DNA from: an uncultured SAR116 cluster alpha proteobacterium
GTDB taxonomy: Bacteria; Pseudomonadota; Alphaproteobacteria; Puniceispirillales; Marisalimonadaceae
Direction of reading: 5' to 3'
DNA length: 64,000 nucleotides
NCBI GenBank assembly: GCA_902543145.1
Contig: CACBXG010000001.1
Coordinates: forward strand, 62,001 to 126,000
The notes under the pieces were generated by a model. It had not been told where the DNA came from, ran no database searches, and saw only the letters and a list, made by a program, of their open reading frames with translations. A program made the position numbers and the translations under genes. Below are positions 52,851 through 61,418 of the stretch, one piece after another (within the stretch, counting starts at the first letter, position 1; each line of letters opens with the position of its first letter).

Positions 52851-52871
52851 CTACTAAATTAAATTTAGTAG
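52851..52871. promoter_or_regulatory. Inverted repeat at livM/binding-protein junction
   Basis: Ten-base arms CTACTAAATT and AATTTAGTAG around a single A. It covers the livM stop codon and ends 33 bases before the binding-protein ATG. It contains TTATCTACTAA (52847 to 52857), a motif repeated in front of the first gene of the operon. It could be an operator or a promoter element for the binding-protein gene. Confidence 0.35.
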
Positions 52872-53944
52872 GGGAAAGGCCATCTTCTTAGTTTTTCTTT
52901 TGCGATGGACCAAAGTCTTGCAAGGCCATGTGGCTCTACAATTAAAAATATAATCATTAACAATCCCCAGATTGTTATCTCAAAATGTTTAGCTGTTACA
53001 GCTGATAGCCCAACCATATCAACCATAAGAAATTTAAGACCTATTGGTAAGGTAACAACGAATGCAGCTCCAAGAAAAGAGCCTAACATTGAACCTAGTC
53101 CACCAATAATAATCATAAATAAAACGGGAAATGAAATTGTCATAATATCAAATGATTCTGTAACTTCAATTGCACCTAAAAAGACAGCAAAATACAATGC
53201 CCCAGCAACACCAATGTAGAACGAGCTTATTGCAAAAGCTGATAACTTTGTCTTAAGTGGTGGCACACCAATAATTTCTGCAGCAATATCCATATCTCTA
53301 ATAGCCATCCAAGAGCGACCCATTTTACTTCTTATTAAATTTTTGGCTGCAAAACTTAATACTACAACTAAAACTAAACAGAACAAATAAGTTGCGTATG
53401 ATGGGGCTTCCGCTCCTGTAACGGGAACACCAAACATCGTCCTTTCTGAGACAGTAATTTGACCTGTATCAGAGTAATTATAAAACCATGGAACTTTGTT
53501 AAACAGCCAAACCAAGAAAAATTGAGATGCAAGTGTGGCAACAGCTAAATAAAAACCTTTAATCCTGAGAGAAGGCAGACCAAAAATAATACCAACAGCG
53601 GCAGTAATCAGTCCTGAAATTAAGATAATAATCATTATATTCATATCTGGGAAATAGGTCATAATTTTGTAGGTTGAGAAAGCCCCAACAGCCATAAATC
53701 CACCTGTTCCCAATGATACTTGACCACAATATCCAGTTAAAATATTTAATCCGATTGCAGCTAATGAAAATATTAAAAATGGAACTAAGATAGCTTTTTC
53801 CCAGTAACTATTAATTACAAATGGTATTATTAAAAAAGCTATAAACATAAGTGTACTAAATGCTATTTTATCCTGTAACAGAGGAAAAATTGCGTGGTCT
53901 GATTTATATGAAGATTTGTATTGACCAGTTTCTTTGTAAATCAT
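52865..53944 (-). CDS. livM: ABC transporter permease, LivM type
   Basis: 359 residues from the ATG at 53944 (MIYKETGQYKSSYKSD); a longer frame overlaps livH and is rejected. About 9 to 10 membrane helices. IGLNILTGYCGQVSLGTGGFMAVGAF near 75 is the LivM signature, YNYSDTGQ follows the central loop, and GRSWMAIRDMDIAAEIIGVPPLKTKLSAFAISSFYIGVAGAL contains the EAA-like loop that contacts the ATPases. The C-terminus IGGLGSMLGSFLGAAFVV and PHGLARLW are conserved. It pairs with LivH. Confidence 0.9.
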   Translation of the reverse strand: MIYKETGQYKSSYKSDHAIFPLLQDKIAFSTLMFIAFLIIPFVINSYWEKAILVPFLIFSLAAIGLNILTGYCGQVSLGTGGFMAVGAFSTYKIMTYFPDMNIMIIILISGLITAAVGIIFGLPSLRIKGFYLAVATLASQFFLVWLFNKVPWFYNYSDTGQITVSERTMFGVPVTGAEAPSYATYLFCLVLVVVLSFAAKNLIRSKMGRSWMAIRDMDIAAEIIGVPPLKTKLSAFAISSFYIGVAGALYFAVFLGAIEVTESFDIMTISFPVLFMIIIGGLGSMLGSFLGAAFVVTLPIGLKFLMVDMVGLSAVTAKHFEITIWGLLMIIFLIVEPHGLARLWSIAKEKLRRWPFPY

Positions 53945-53949
53945 TAAAT

Positions 53950-54954
53950 TTAAACCCTCTCGATAATCTTGTCGCCAAATAAACCTTGTGGACGAAATAA
54001 TAAAAAGACTAAAGCCATGACATAGGCAAACCAATTTTCAATTGCACCTGTTTCAAAATAACCTCCTATATATATTTCGGCTAATTTTTCACCTACACCT
54101 ATCATTAGACCACCGATAATAGCTCCAGGTATAGACGTGAAGCCTCCTAGTATGAGAACAGGTAATGCTTTCAAGGCTATTAATGATAAAGAAAACTGAA
54201 CCCCTGACTCAGTTCCCCACATAATCCCAGCTACCATTGCAATAAAACCAGAAATAGCCCAAACAAGTATCCAAATACTTCTTAGTGAAATACCAACTGA
54301 CAATGCAGCTTGATGGTCGTCAGCAACAGCTCTTAATGCTCTTCCTGTTTTTGTATACTGTGAGAAAAGAGCTAAGGATACAACTAAAATGACAGCAATT
54401 ACTGTTGCCCAAATATTTAGGACATCCACATACATTCCGTAATAATCACTTCCTTCTGCGGCAAGACCAATTGTCGCTTCTTCTAACCAGATTGATCCTC
54501 CACTCGGAATACCAACGTCTAAAACCTTAACATCAGATCCCCACATTAAATCACCAACACCTTCGAGCGCAAAAGCTAAACCAATAGTTGCCATAAATAA
54601 GATTATAGGATCTTGATTAACAAGGTGTTTTAGAACCAGTCGTTCTATTATCCATGCAAGAGCAATCATAGTTACCATCGTTAATAATATAGCAAAAAAA
54701 TTTGGCATCGAGGCATACCAATTATGATAATTCGTTCCAAAAAGTTCATTTATTAAATGTGCGAAAGGTACTTGACCTGTTTGATAACCAACTAGAGTAA
54801 GCGCAGCAAAGAGAGCAAAAACGCCCTGGGCAAAGTTGAAAACTCCAGATGCCTTAAAAATCAAAACAAATCCAAGAGCTACGAGTGAATACATCACTCC
54901 GGACATTAATCCATTCAATACCGTTTCAATAAAATTAAGTAATTCTACACTCAT
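53950..54954 (-). CDS. livH: ABC transporter permease, LivH type
   Basis: 334 residues, about 8 to 9 membrane helices. LNGLMSGVMYSLVALGFVLIFKASGVFNFAQGVFALFAAL at the start is the LivH signature. TGRALRAVADDHQAALSVGISLRSIW near 205 is the EAA-like loop docking to the ATPases, and ALPVLILGGFTSIPGAIIGGLMIGVGE and RPQGLFGDK close the family pattern. It lies 5 nt before livM and 15 nt after livG. Confidence 0.92.
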   Translation of the reverse strand: MSVELLNFIETVLNGLMSGVMYSLVALGFVLIFKASGVFNFAQGVFALFAALTLVGYQTGQVPFAHLINELFGTNYHNWYASMPNFFAILLTMVTMIALAWIIERLVLKHLVNQDPIILFMATIGLAFALEGVGDLMWGSDVKVLDVGIPSGGSIWLEEATIGLAAEGSDYYGMYVDVLNIWATVIAVILVVSLALFSQYTKTGRALRAVADDHQAALSVGISLRSIWILVWAISGFIAMVAGIMWGTESGVQFSLSLIALKALPVLILGGFTSIPGAIIGGLMIGVGEKLAEIYIGGYFETGAIENWFAYVMALVFLLFRPQGLFGDKIIERV

Positions 54955-54969
54955 AAAATAATTTCCTTA

Positions 54970-55773
54970 CTAATCATCAGACACACCTAGATATGCATCA
55001 ATAACTGCTTTGTTGTTTCTAATTTCCTTAGGTAACCCAGATCCAATTTTTTTGCCATAGTCCAATACAACTATTCTATCTGAAATATCCATCACGACAC
55101 CCATATCGTGTTCTATTAATACTATTGTTGTCTTTAATTCATTGTTTACTGTAAGAACAAATCTACTCATATCTTGCTTTTCTTCTACATTCATACCTGC
55201 CATAGGTTCATCAAGTAAAAGTATTTCTGGTTCCATTGCTAATGCACGACCAAGCTCCACTCTTTTTTGTAGACCATATGGGAGTGATCCAACTGGTGTA
55301 CGTCTGATTGATTGAAGGTCTAAAAAATCTATAACTCGTTCAACTCTTTCGCGATGTTCTTCTTCTTCTTTTGCCACTGGACCAAAATATAGCGCCTGCA
55401 TTAAAAAGTTTTGCTTTTGTTTTAACAATCTTCCGGTCATAAGATTATCTAATGTGCTCATTCCTTTAAATAATGCTATATTCTGAAATGTTCTAGCAAT
55501 TCCACTTTTTGCAGCTAATTCAGGTTCCATTTCATTTCTATCTGTGCCAGCAAAATTTATTGTACCACTTGTAGGTTTGTAAAACCCATTTATAACATTT
55601 AACATAGAAGATTTACCTGCTCCATTGGGTCCTATTATTGCAAAAACTTCACCTTTTTTTACATCAAAGGAGACATCTGTTAGAGCTTTTACACCCCCGA
55701 AAGCTAAGCTAATGTTTTTAAGCTCTATTGCAGTTTTTCCATAAGGTATTTCTTTTAAATCTTCTAAACTCAT
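54970..55773 (-). CDS. livG: ABC transporter ATP-binding protein, LivG type
   Basis: 267-residue ATPase. Walker A GPNGAGKSS near 51, Q-loop in IARTFQNIALFKGMSTLDNLMTGR, Walker B ILLLDEPMAGMN and switch His in VLIEHDMGVVMDISDRIVVLDYG. The signature is LPYGLQKRVELGRAL instead of LSGGQ, a change seen in many LivG proteins. The start directly abuts the ligase stop, so translation of ligase and transporter is coupled. Confidence 0.9.
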   Translation of the reverse strand: MSLEDLKEIPYGKTAIELKNISLAFGGVKALTDVSFDVKKGEVFAIIGPNGAGKSSMLNVINGFYKPTSGTINFAGTDRNEMEPELAAKSGIARTFQNIALFKGMSTLDNLMTGRLLKQKQNFLMQALYFGPVAKEEEEHRERVERVIDFLDLQSIRRTPVGSLPYGLQKRVELGRALAMEPEILLLDEPMAGMNVEEKQDMSRFVLTVNNELKTTIVLIEHDMGVVMDISDRIVVLDYGKKIGSGLPKEIRNNKAVIDAYLGVSDD

Positions 55774-57741
55774 TTATTTTTTACCTTTACTAGATTTCTG
55801 TGTTGTAGAAGTAGGTTTCTTAGATTTTGTATTAGGAGTTTTTATTAAATGCCTAATTTCCATAGTTGCACTGATTTTACTTTTTCTTCCATCTTCTAGC
55901 GTAAATTCTGTATTGATTGTGGCAGTGTCTTTATCAAGATATAAGTCTTTTATTATGTCTTTATATCTACTATTAATTACACTTCTTCTAACTTTTCTCG
56001 TTCTGGTTAATTCACCATCATCTGCTTCTAATTCTTTAAATAATAATAAAAATTTTGCAATTTTAGTATTATCAGGAAGTTGTTCATTAACTTTTTTGAT
56101 TTCATCTTCAATTAGTTCATAAATTTCTTTATGTGCTGCTAGTCCAGTGTATGAGGTAAATGGTAATTGTAATTTCTCAGCAAGTTTCGATACAATAGAA
56201 GATCTTATACAAATAATTGCAGTTAAGTATGGTTTTTCAGAACCAATGACTACAGCTTCTCCTACATAAGGAGAAAATTTTAATTTGTTTTCAATATTTT
56301 GAGGTGAAAATTTAACACCATCTGATTTAACAGCAATATCATTTACTCGATCAAGTACGTTAAGTCTTCCTTTTTCATCAAAAAAGCCTGCGTCGCCGGT
56401 ATACATCCAACCTTTTTTGATAGTGTCTTTATAAGCTTTCTCATTATTATAATAACCAGAAAACATGCTTGGGTGTTTTGTTATTATTTCACCAAGTCCA
56501 TTTGGATCTGGGTCTACAATTTTTACTTCACAATCTGGAAAAGGAACACCTACAGTCTCACAATCCATTGTACCATCTGGCACATCCTGCAGTGTGTAAG
56601 CGCCCATAAGTTCAGTTTGTCCATAAAGTTGTCTAAGAGGAATACCCATAGCAAGAAAGAACTTAAATGTTTCAGGACCAATGGCAGCTCCTCCAGTGGC
56701 TGCTGATTTAACCTTACTAAAGCCAAGTCTATCTTTCAGTGAAGAAAATAATAGTTTGTCTGCAATAAAATCTCTTTTTCCCTGATCAACAGCTTTTAAT
56801 CCTCTTTCTACCATAGTGTTGAATAACCATTGAGTTATTTTGGGGGCGTCTAAAATTCTCGATCTCATGTCAGCTGCAATTTGCTCCCATAATCTAGGAG
56901 CTCCAAGCATAAAAGTTGGACCAACTTCTCTCATGTCTTCCATTGCGGTTTCAGGTCTTTCAGGAAAATTTACTTTCATACCTCCAACAATGTTAAAACC
57001 CACACCATAAGTCTGTTCCATTATCCATGGAAATGGTAATACTGAAACGTATTCATCATCCACAGACTTTGGGTCAACTTTAAGATACCTTATGACATGT
57101 TCAATAAACTTAGCCCCTGGAAGCATCGCTAATTTAGGATTTGAGGTTGTTCCAGATGTGGTACATAAAATAGCATTTTTTTCACCTGAGATTTTCTCTA
57201 TCATTTTATTATATTTATTGGGGTCTTTGGAGGAGATCACTTTTCCTTCGCTAATTAAATCATCCATATCTGTGATCTTTGGATCATTTAATTCTTTAAG
57301 ACCACGGCTATCTTCATAGAAAATATTGATTTGACTATTTTTAGGCCTTTTAATAGTTAATATTTTATCTACTTGTTCTTGATCTTCTGCATAAACAAAG
57401 TTCACTTTCGCAGCATTTATTAAATAGCCAACTTCTTCATCTAATGTATCTCTATATATACCTAAGCTCATTCCACCTAATGCTTGCGCAGCTAGTTCAA
57501 AAAATAGCCAGGAAGGTTTGTTATCGCCAATTAAGCCAATAACATCGCCTGGCTTGAAACCCCTCTTAGATAGGCTTAGTGCTAAATATGAAACATTATC
57601 ATTATATTCTTTCCATGTAATTTCGTTCCAAATACCTAAATCTTTATCCCTTAAAGCGATTGTATTTGGTATAGTTTCAGCTCTGTATTTCAGAATTTTT
57701 GGAAGTGTATCGTGAATATTTGTATCTGGATAATTGGACAT
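55774..57741 (-). CDS. Long-chain acyl-CoA synthetase-like AMP-binding ligase
   Basis: 655 residues from MSNYPDTNIHDTL (ATG at 57741); an ATG 8 codons earlier at 57765 is an alternative. ILCTTSGTTSNPKLAMLPG near 205 is the P-loop, ATGGAAIGPETF and QLYGQTELMGAYTLQD near 390 are the adenylate site, and GWMYTGDAGFFDEKGRLNVLDRVNDI is the core hinge. The C-terminal lid has lysines in ELTRTRKVRRSVINSRY. The tail is Lys/Ser/Thr-rich. It is the FadD-like ligase found at the head of many Liv-type operons and probably activates the imported acid. Confidence 0.87.
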   Translation of the reverse strand: MSNYPDTNIHDTLPKILKYRAETIPNTIALRDKDLGIWNEITWKEYNDNVSYLALSLSKRGFKPGDVIGLIGDNKPSWLFFELAAQALGGMSLGIYRDTLDEEVGYLINAAKVNFVYAEDQEQVDKILTIKRPKNSQINIFYEDSRGLKELNDPKITDMDDLISEGKVISSKDPNKYNKMIEKISGEKNAILCTTSGTTSNPKLAMLPGAKFIEHVIRYLKVDPKSVDDEYVSVLPFPWIMEQTYGVGFNIVGGMKVNFPERPETAMEDMREVGPTFMLGAPRLWEQIAADMRSRILDAPKITQWLFNTMVERGLKAVDQGKRDFIADKLLFSSLKDRLGFSKVKSAATGGAAIGPETFKFFLAMGIPLRQLYGQTELMGAYTLQDVPDGTMDCETVGVPFPDCEVKIVDPDPNGLGEIITKHPSMFSGYYNNEKAYKDTIKKGWMYTGDAGFFDEKGRLNVLDRVNDIAVKSDGVKFSPQNIENKLKFSPYVGEAVVIGSEKPYLTAIICIRSSIVSKLAEKLQLPFTSYTGLAAHKEIYELIEDEIKKVNEQLPDNTKIAKFLLLFKELEADDGELTRTRKVRRSVINSRYKDIIKDLYLDKDTATINTEFTLEDGRKSKISATMEIRHLIKTPNTKSKKPTSTTQKSSKGKK

Positions 57742-57775
57742 GACCACTTTTAAATTTAACCCCATAAATAATTAA

Positions 57776-57793
57776 TTATCTACTAACTTAGTA
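57776..57793. promoter_or_regulatory. Repeated motif with palindrome upstream of liv operon
   Basis: TTATCTACTAA (57776 to 57786) overlaps the palindrome TACTAA-C-TTAGTA (57781 to 57793). The same 11-mer, also inside a TACTAA...TTAGTA inverted repeat, precedes the binding-protein gene at 52847. Both lie 28 to 34 bases upstream of an ATG (counting from 57741). It could be a shared operator or promoter element. Confidence 0.35.
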
Positions 57794-57993
57794 AATAACT
57801 TACATTAATAAAAATTGATGAGATCAAACTTAGAAATAAGTAACCCCCCCCATATAAACTATAGGCTATCCAAAAAAACATTAAAATCAACATAAACTTT
57901 AATAAAATTTAAAAAAAATTATCTCGCTTATTTTCAATGACTTATTTGGTAAAAAACTATATTGCCAAATTAAAAATTTAATTAATTTACTTG

Positions 57994-59703
57994 TTAAATA
58001 AAAGAATCGCCCGTTAACTGAACTATGGTTGCTCCTTTCGTAACAATTTTGAAATGAGATTCAACTCTAGGCAAAATATGAAAATCAAAAAATTCAGATG
58101 AGATAATTTTACTTTTTAGAAAATCATCATTTTGATATTTTTCTGATAATTTTAATTTTGCTTTAACTTTTCCTTTATGCATTAGCCATCCACCAATTAA
58201 ATAGCCAAAACCCATCATGTAATCAAAACTAATACAAGATAGCATTTCAGCATCATCTCTATTTTCTAAAATAAAATCTAGAGTGTTTGATGCTAAGGCA
58301 ATCATATTTGACATTTCTTGATTTTGTTCGCACTCGACTTTAATTTCTTCTAAAAATTCTTTTGCAGTTTTCCCATTATCTTTTAAAGTTTTTCTAAACA
58401 TAAAGTCATTGGCTTGAATAGCATTAGTGCCTTCATATATTGGTAATATTCTTGCATCTCTCATATACTGAGCGGCACCAGTTTCTTCAATGAAACCCAT
58501 ACCCCCGTGGATTTGTAGTCCATTACTCGTAACTTCTTGTGCTAATTCAGTTGACCAGCCTTTGATTATAGGAATTAAAAAACTTTCTTTCAATTTACAT
58601 TTTTCATTACCGTTATGCGCTCTTTCCATAATTTCGGATGAAACTAATATTAAAGCACGCATCGCCTCTGTAAGACTACGCATCGATAAAAGTAGTCTTT
58701 TTACATCACCATGGCCTATAATTGGTGTGCCTTTTTCTCTATTAATTGGAGTTCCTTGAATTCTTGTATTCGCGTACTCTAGTGCTTTTTGTCTAGCAGC
58801 CTCAGAAATTGCCATCCCTTGAAGTCCAACATCAAACCGTGCTCTGTTCATCATAATAAACATGTATTCAATGCCTCTACCTTCTTCTCCCAACATATAA
58901 CCGATAGCGCCTTCATTCTCTCCGTAGGACATAACTGCTGTTGGGCTTGCTTTTATACCCATCTTATGTTCGATGGATATGCATTTAAGATCATTTCTAA
59001 TTGTATATTCACCACTTTCATCTTTTAAGAATTTTGGAATTATAAAAGTAGAAATACCTTTTATACCCTCGGGTGCGCCCTCAGTTCTTGCAAGGACCAG
59101 ATGAATTATATTTTCTGACATATCATGTTCACCATAAGTGATATATATTTTTTGTCCTTTTATTCTCCAATTCTCACCATCATGTTCAGCTTTAGTTTTT
59201 ATCGTAGCTAGATCTGTTCCAGATTGAGGTTCTGTTAAATTCATAGTGCCCGTCCAGGCTCCAGAATTAAACTTGGGTAGATAAGTTTTTTTTTCTTCTT
59301 CTGAGCCTACAAGAGTAAATGCGTCAATTAATCCTTGAGTTAATAAACTACATAACGCAAAAGACATATTCGCTCCATGCCAATATTCATTAATTGCAGC
59401 ACTCATTCTTGCTGGTAGTCCCATACCATCATAATTAGAATCACTTGCTACTCCAATCCAGCCTCCCTTAGCAATTTCTGAAAAGGCATGACTAAATCCT
59501 TCAGGTGTTTCAACTTCGTGATCTTGCCGAAGAATAGGATTATTCTTATCACCAAAATGATTTAGAGGTGCTAAGTAATTATCGGCCAGCTTTCCAGCCT
59601 CAGACAGAACTGCGTCAATTGTTGTATCATCAAGATCCTCATGAGAAGGCAAAAGGTTTTCTAAAACAAATTTTGTGTCCTGTAAAGGAGACGTGTAACC
59701 CAT
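57994..59703 (-). CDS. Acyl-CoA dehydrogenase with C-terminal domain (DmdC-like)
   Basis: 569 residues, longer than common ACADs because of an N-terminal extension and a C-terminal 4-helix domain, as in DmdC and FadE-type enzymes. LAPLNHFGDKNN near 45, GGWIGVASDSNYDGMGLP, GAWTGTMNLTEPQSGTDLATIKTKA near 150 and GQKIYITYGEHDMSENIIHLVLART are close to the DmdC pattern. GMGFIEETGAAQYMRDARILPIYEGTNAIQANDF near 400 carries the catalytic Glu. DmdC oxidises 3-methylmercaptopropionyl-CoA in DMSP degradation. The family also contains long-chain enzymes, so the substrate is not certain. It is divergent from an AMP ligase gene. Confidence 0.82.
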   Translation of the reverse strand: MGYTSPLQDTKFVLENLLPSHEDLDDTTIDAVLSEAGKLADNYLAPLNHFGDKNNPILRQDHEVETPEGFSHAFSEIAKGGWIGVASDSNYDGMGLPARMSAAINEYWHGANMSFALCSLLTQGLIDAFTLVGSEEEKKTYLPKFNSGAWTGTMNLTEPQSGTDLATIKTKAEHDGENWRIKGQKIYITYGEHDMSENIIHLVLARTEGAPEGIKGISTFIIPKFLKDESGEYTIRNDLKCISIEHKMGIKASPTAVMSYGENEGAIGYMLGEEGRGIEYMFIMMNRARFDVGLQGMAISEAARQKALEYANTRIQGTPINREKGTPIIGHGDVKRLLLSMRSLTEAMRALILVSSEIMERAHNGNEKCKLKESFLIPIIKGWSTELAQEVTSNGLQIHGGMGFIEETGAAQYMRDARILPIYEGTNAIQANDFMFRKTLKDNGKTAKEFLEEIKVECEQNQEMSNMIALASNTLDFILENRDDAEMLSCISFDYMMGFGYLIGGWLMHKGKVKAKLKLSEKYQNDDFLKSKIISSEFFDFHILPRVESHFKIVTKGATIVQLTGDSFI

Positions 59704-59779
59704 TTAAAACTCCGGTATATTTTCATAGTTGATAAAATCTAGCACTACTATTATGAATATTATTAGGAGGAAATCAACT

Positions 59780-61417
59780 ATGTCTGAAATAGAAAATGGT
59801 TTAAGTAAAAATAAAGCAAATTATGCCTCATTAAGTCCTTTATCATTTCTAGAAAGAACAAGAAAAACATTCCCAAATCAAATTGCTATTGAATATAAAG
59901 ATTATAAATTAACTTACCAGCAAGCTGGTGAGAGATGTGAAGCATTAGCAGAATTTGTTAGAAATAAAAATTATGCTGACGGAAGTACAATCGCAGTAAT
60001 GCTACCTAACATTCCAGTTATGTGGGAGTGTCATTTTGGTATACCAATGGCAACTGGTGTCTTGAACACAATTAATACAAGACTTGATAGTTTTACTGTT
60101 AGTTTTATTCTTGAACATGGAGAATCTAAAATGTTCATTTATGATTCTGAATATAGTCAAATAGTTGAGAAAGCCATAGAGAATTTAAAAAATCCTCCAT
60201 TATTAATTGAATATGTTGATAAAATTTCTGGTAATCAAAGGTCTGGTTTTGCAGAGAAATTTAACTGCCTGGACTATGAGACAGAATTAGAAAAATTTTT
60301 TGGTTTTAAATTTGAACATGTTTTGCCAACTGACGAGTGGAATTCAATCGCTTTAAATTACACTTCTGGAACAACGGGCAACCCAAAAGGAGTTGTTTAT
60401 CACCATCGTGGAGCATACTTGAATGCCATTGGTAATACGCTTACCTGGGACTTACCAATGCATCCTAAGTATTTATGGACACTTCCTATGTTTCATTGCA
60501 ATGGATGGTGCTTTCCTTGGACTATTACTGAAAGAGCAGGTACCCATGTTTGTCTAAGGCAACCAGCGGGAGAATTAATTGTAGAGGCTTTTCAAAAACA
60601 CAATATAACTCATTTGTGTGGAGCTCCAATTGTAATGCAAATGGTAGCGGATTATTTATTGCAAAATAAAATATCTCTACAATCGAAAATTAAAATGATG
60701 ACTGCTGGTGCTCCTCCTCCTGAGGCTGTTCTAAGTAAAATGGAGACCTGTGGTATTGAGGTCATTCATGTTTATGGCCTTACAGAAATTTATGGGCCTG
60801 CAGTTGTCTGTGCATGGCATCCAGAGTGGAGCCAATATGATTCTTCAGAACAAGCCAGATTAAAGGCAAGGCAAGGTGTTGTTTACTCTGTACAAGAAAA
60901 TATGAAAATTATAGATCCTGAAACTAAAAAAGAAGTGCCAAAAGATGGAATATCACTAGGTGAAGTCTTTATAAGAGGTAATATAACAATGAAAGGTTAC
61001 CTTAAAAACAAAAAAGCGACAGATGAAGCTTTTGAAGATGGTTGGTTTCACACAGGTGACTTAGGTGTTTGGTATGATGATGGATATATACAACTTAAGG
61101 ATAGATCAAAGGACATAATTATATCTGGAGGAGAAAATATTTCCTCAATTGAAGTAGAGGACGCTATATATAAACATCCTGATGTTATTGCAGTAGCAGT
61201 TGTCGCAAAAGAAGACGAAAAATGGGGTGAGACCCCTTGTGCATTTGTAGAATTAAGTGAAGGATCTCTAATTGGAGAAAATGACTTAAGAGATCATTGT
61301 AAATCTCTATTAGCTGGCTTTAAGGTACCAAGATATTTTAATTTTGTAGAGCTTCCGAAAACAAGCACAGGAAAAATACAAAAATTTAAACTAAGAGAAC
61401 AAGCAAAACTTGTTTGA
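59780..61417 (+). CDS. Acyl-CoA synthetase (AMP-binding), DmdB-like
   Basis: 545 residues from the ATG at 59780, chosen because a perfect AGGAGG lies at 59765 to 59770 with 9-base spacing; a frame 17 codons longer has no ribosome site. ALNYTSGTTGNPKGVVYHHRGAY near 190 is the P-loop, LPMFHCNGWCFPWTI near 235 and HVYGLTEIYGPAVVCAWHPEW near 335 are typical of the DmdB-containing branch, and GWFHTGDLGVWYDDGYIQLKDRSKDIIISGGENIS is the hinge. Lys in STGKIQKFKLR is the catalytic lid residue. Likely activates a short or medium acid such as methylmercaptopropionate. Confidence 0.85.
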   Translation: MSEIENGLSKNKANYASLSPLSFLERTRKTFPNQIAIEYKDYKLTYQQAGERCEALAEFVRNKNYADGSTIAVMLPNIPVMWECHFGIPMATGVLNTINTRLDSFTVSFILEHGESKMFIYDSEYSQIVEKAIENLKNPPLLIEYVDKISGNQRSGFAEKFNCLDYETELEKFFGFKFEHVLPTDEWNSIALNYTSGTTGNPKGVVYHHRGAYLNAIGNTLTWDLPMHPKYLWTLPMFHCNGWCFPWTITERAGTHVCLRQPAGELIVEAFQKHNITHLCGAPIVMQMVADYLLQNKISLQSKIKMMTAGAPPPEAVLSKMETCGIEVIHVYGLTEIYGPAVVCAWHPEWSQYDSSEQARLKARQGVVYSVQENMKIIDPETKKEVPKDGISLGEVFIRGNITMKGYLKNKKATDEAFEDGWFHTGDLGVWYDDGYIQLKDRSKDIIISGGENISSIEVEDAIYKHPDVIAVAVVAKEDEKWGETPCAFVELSEGSLIGENDLRDHCKSLLAGFKVPRYFNFVELPKTSTGKIQKFKLREQAKLV

Positions 61418-61418
61418 T

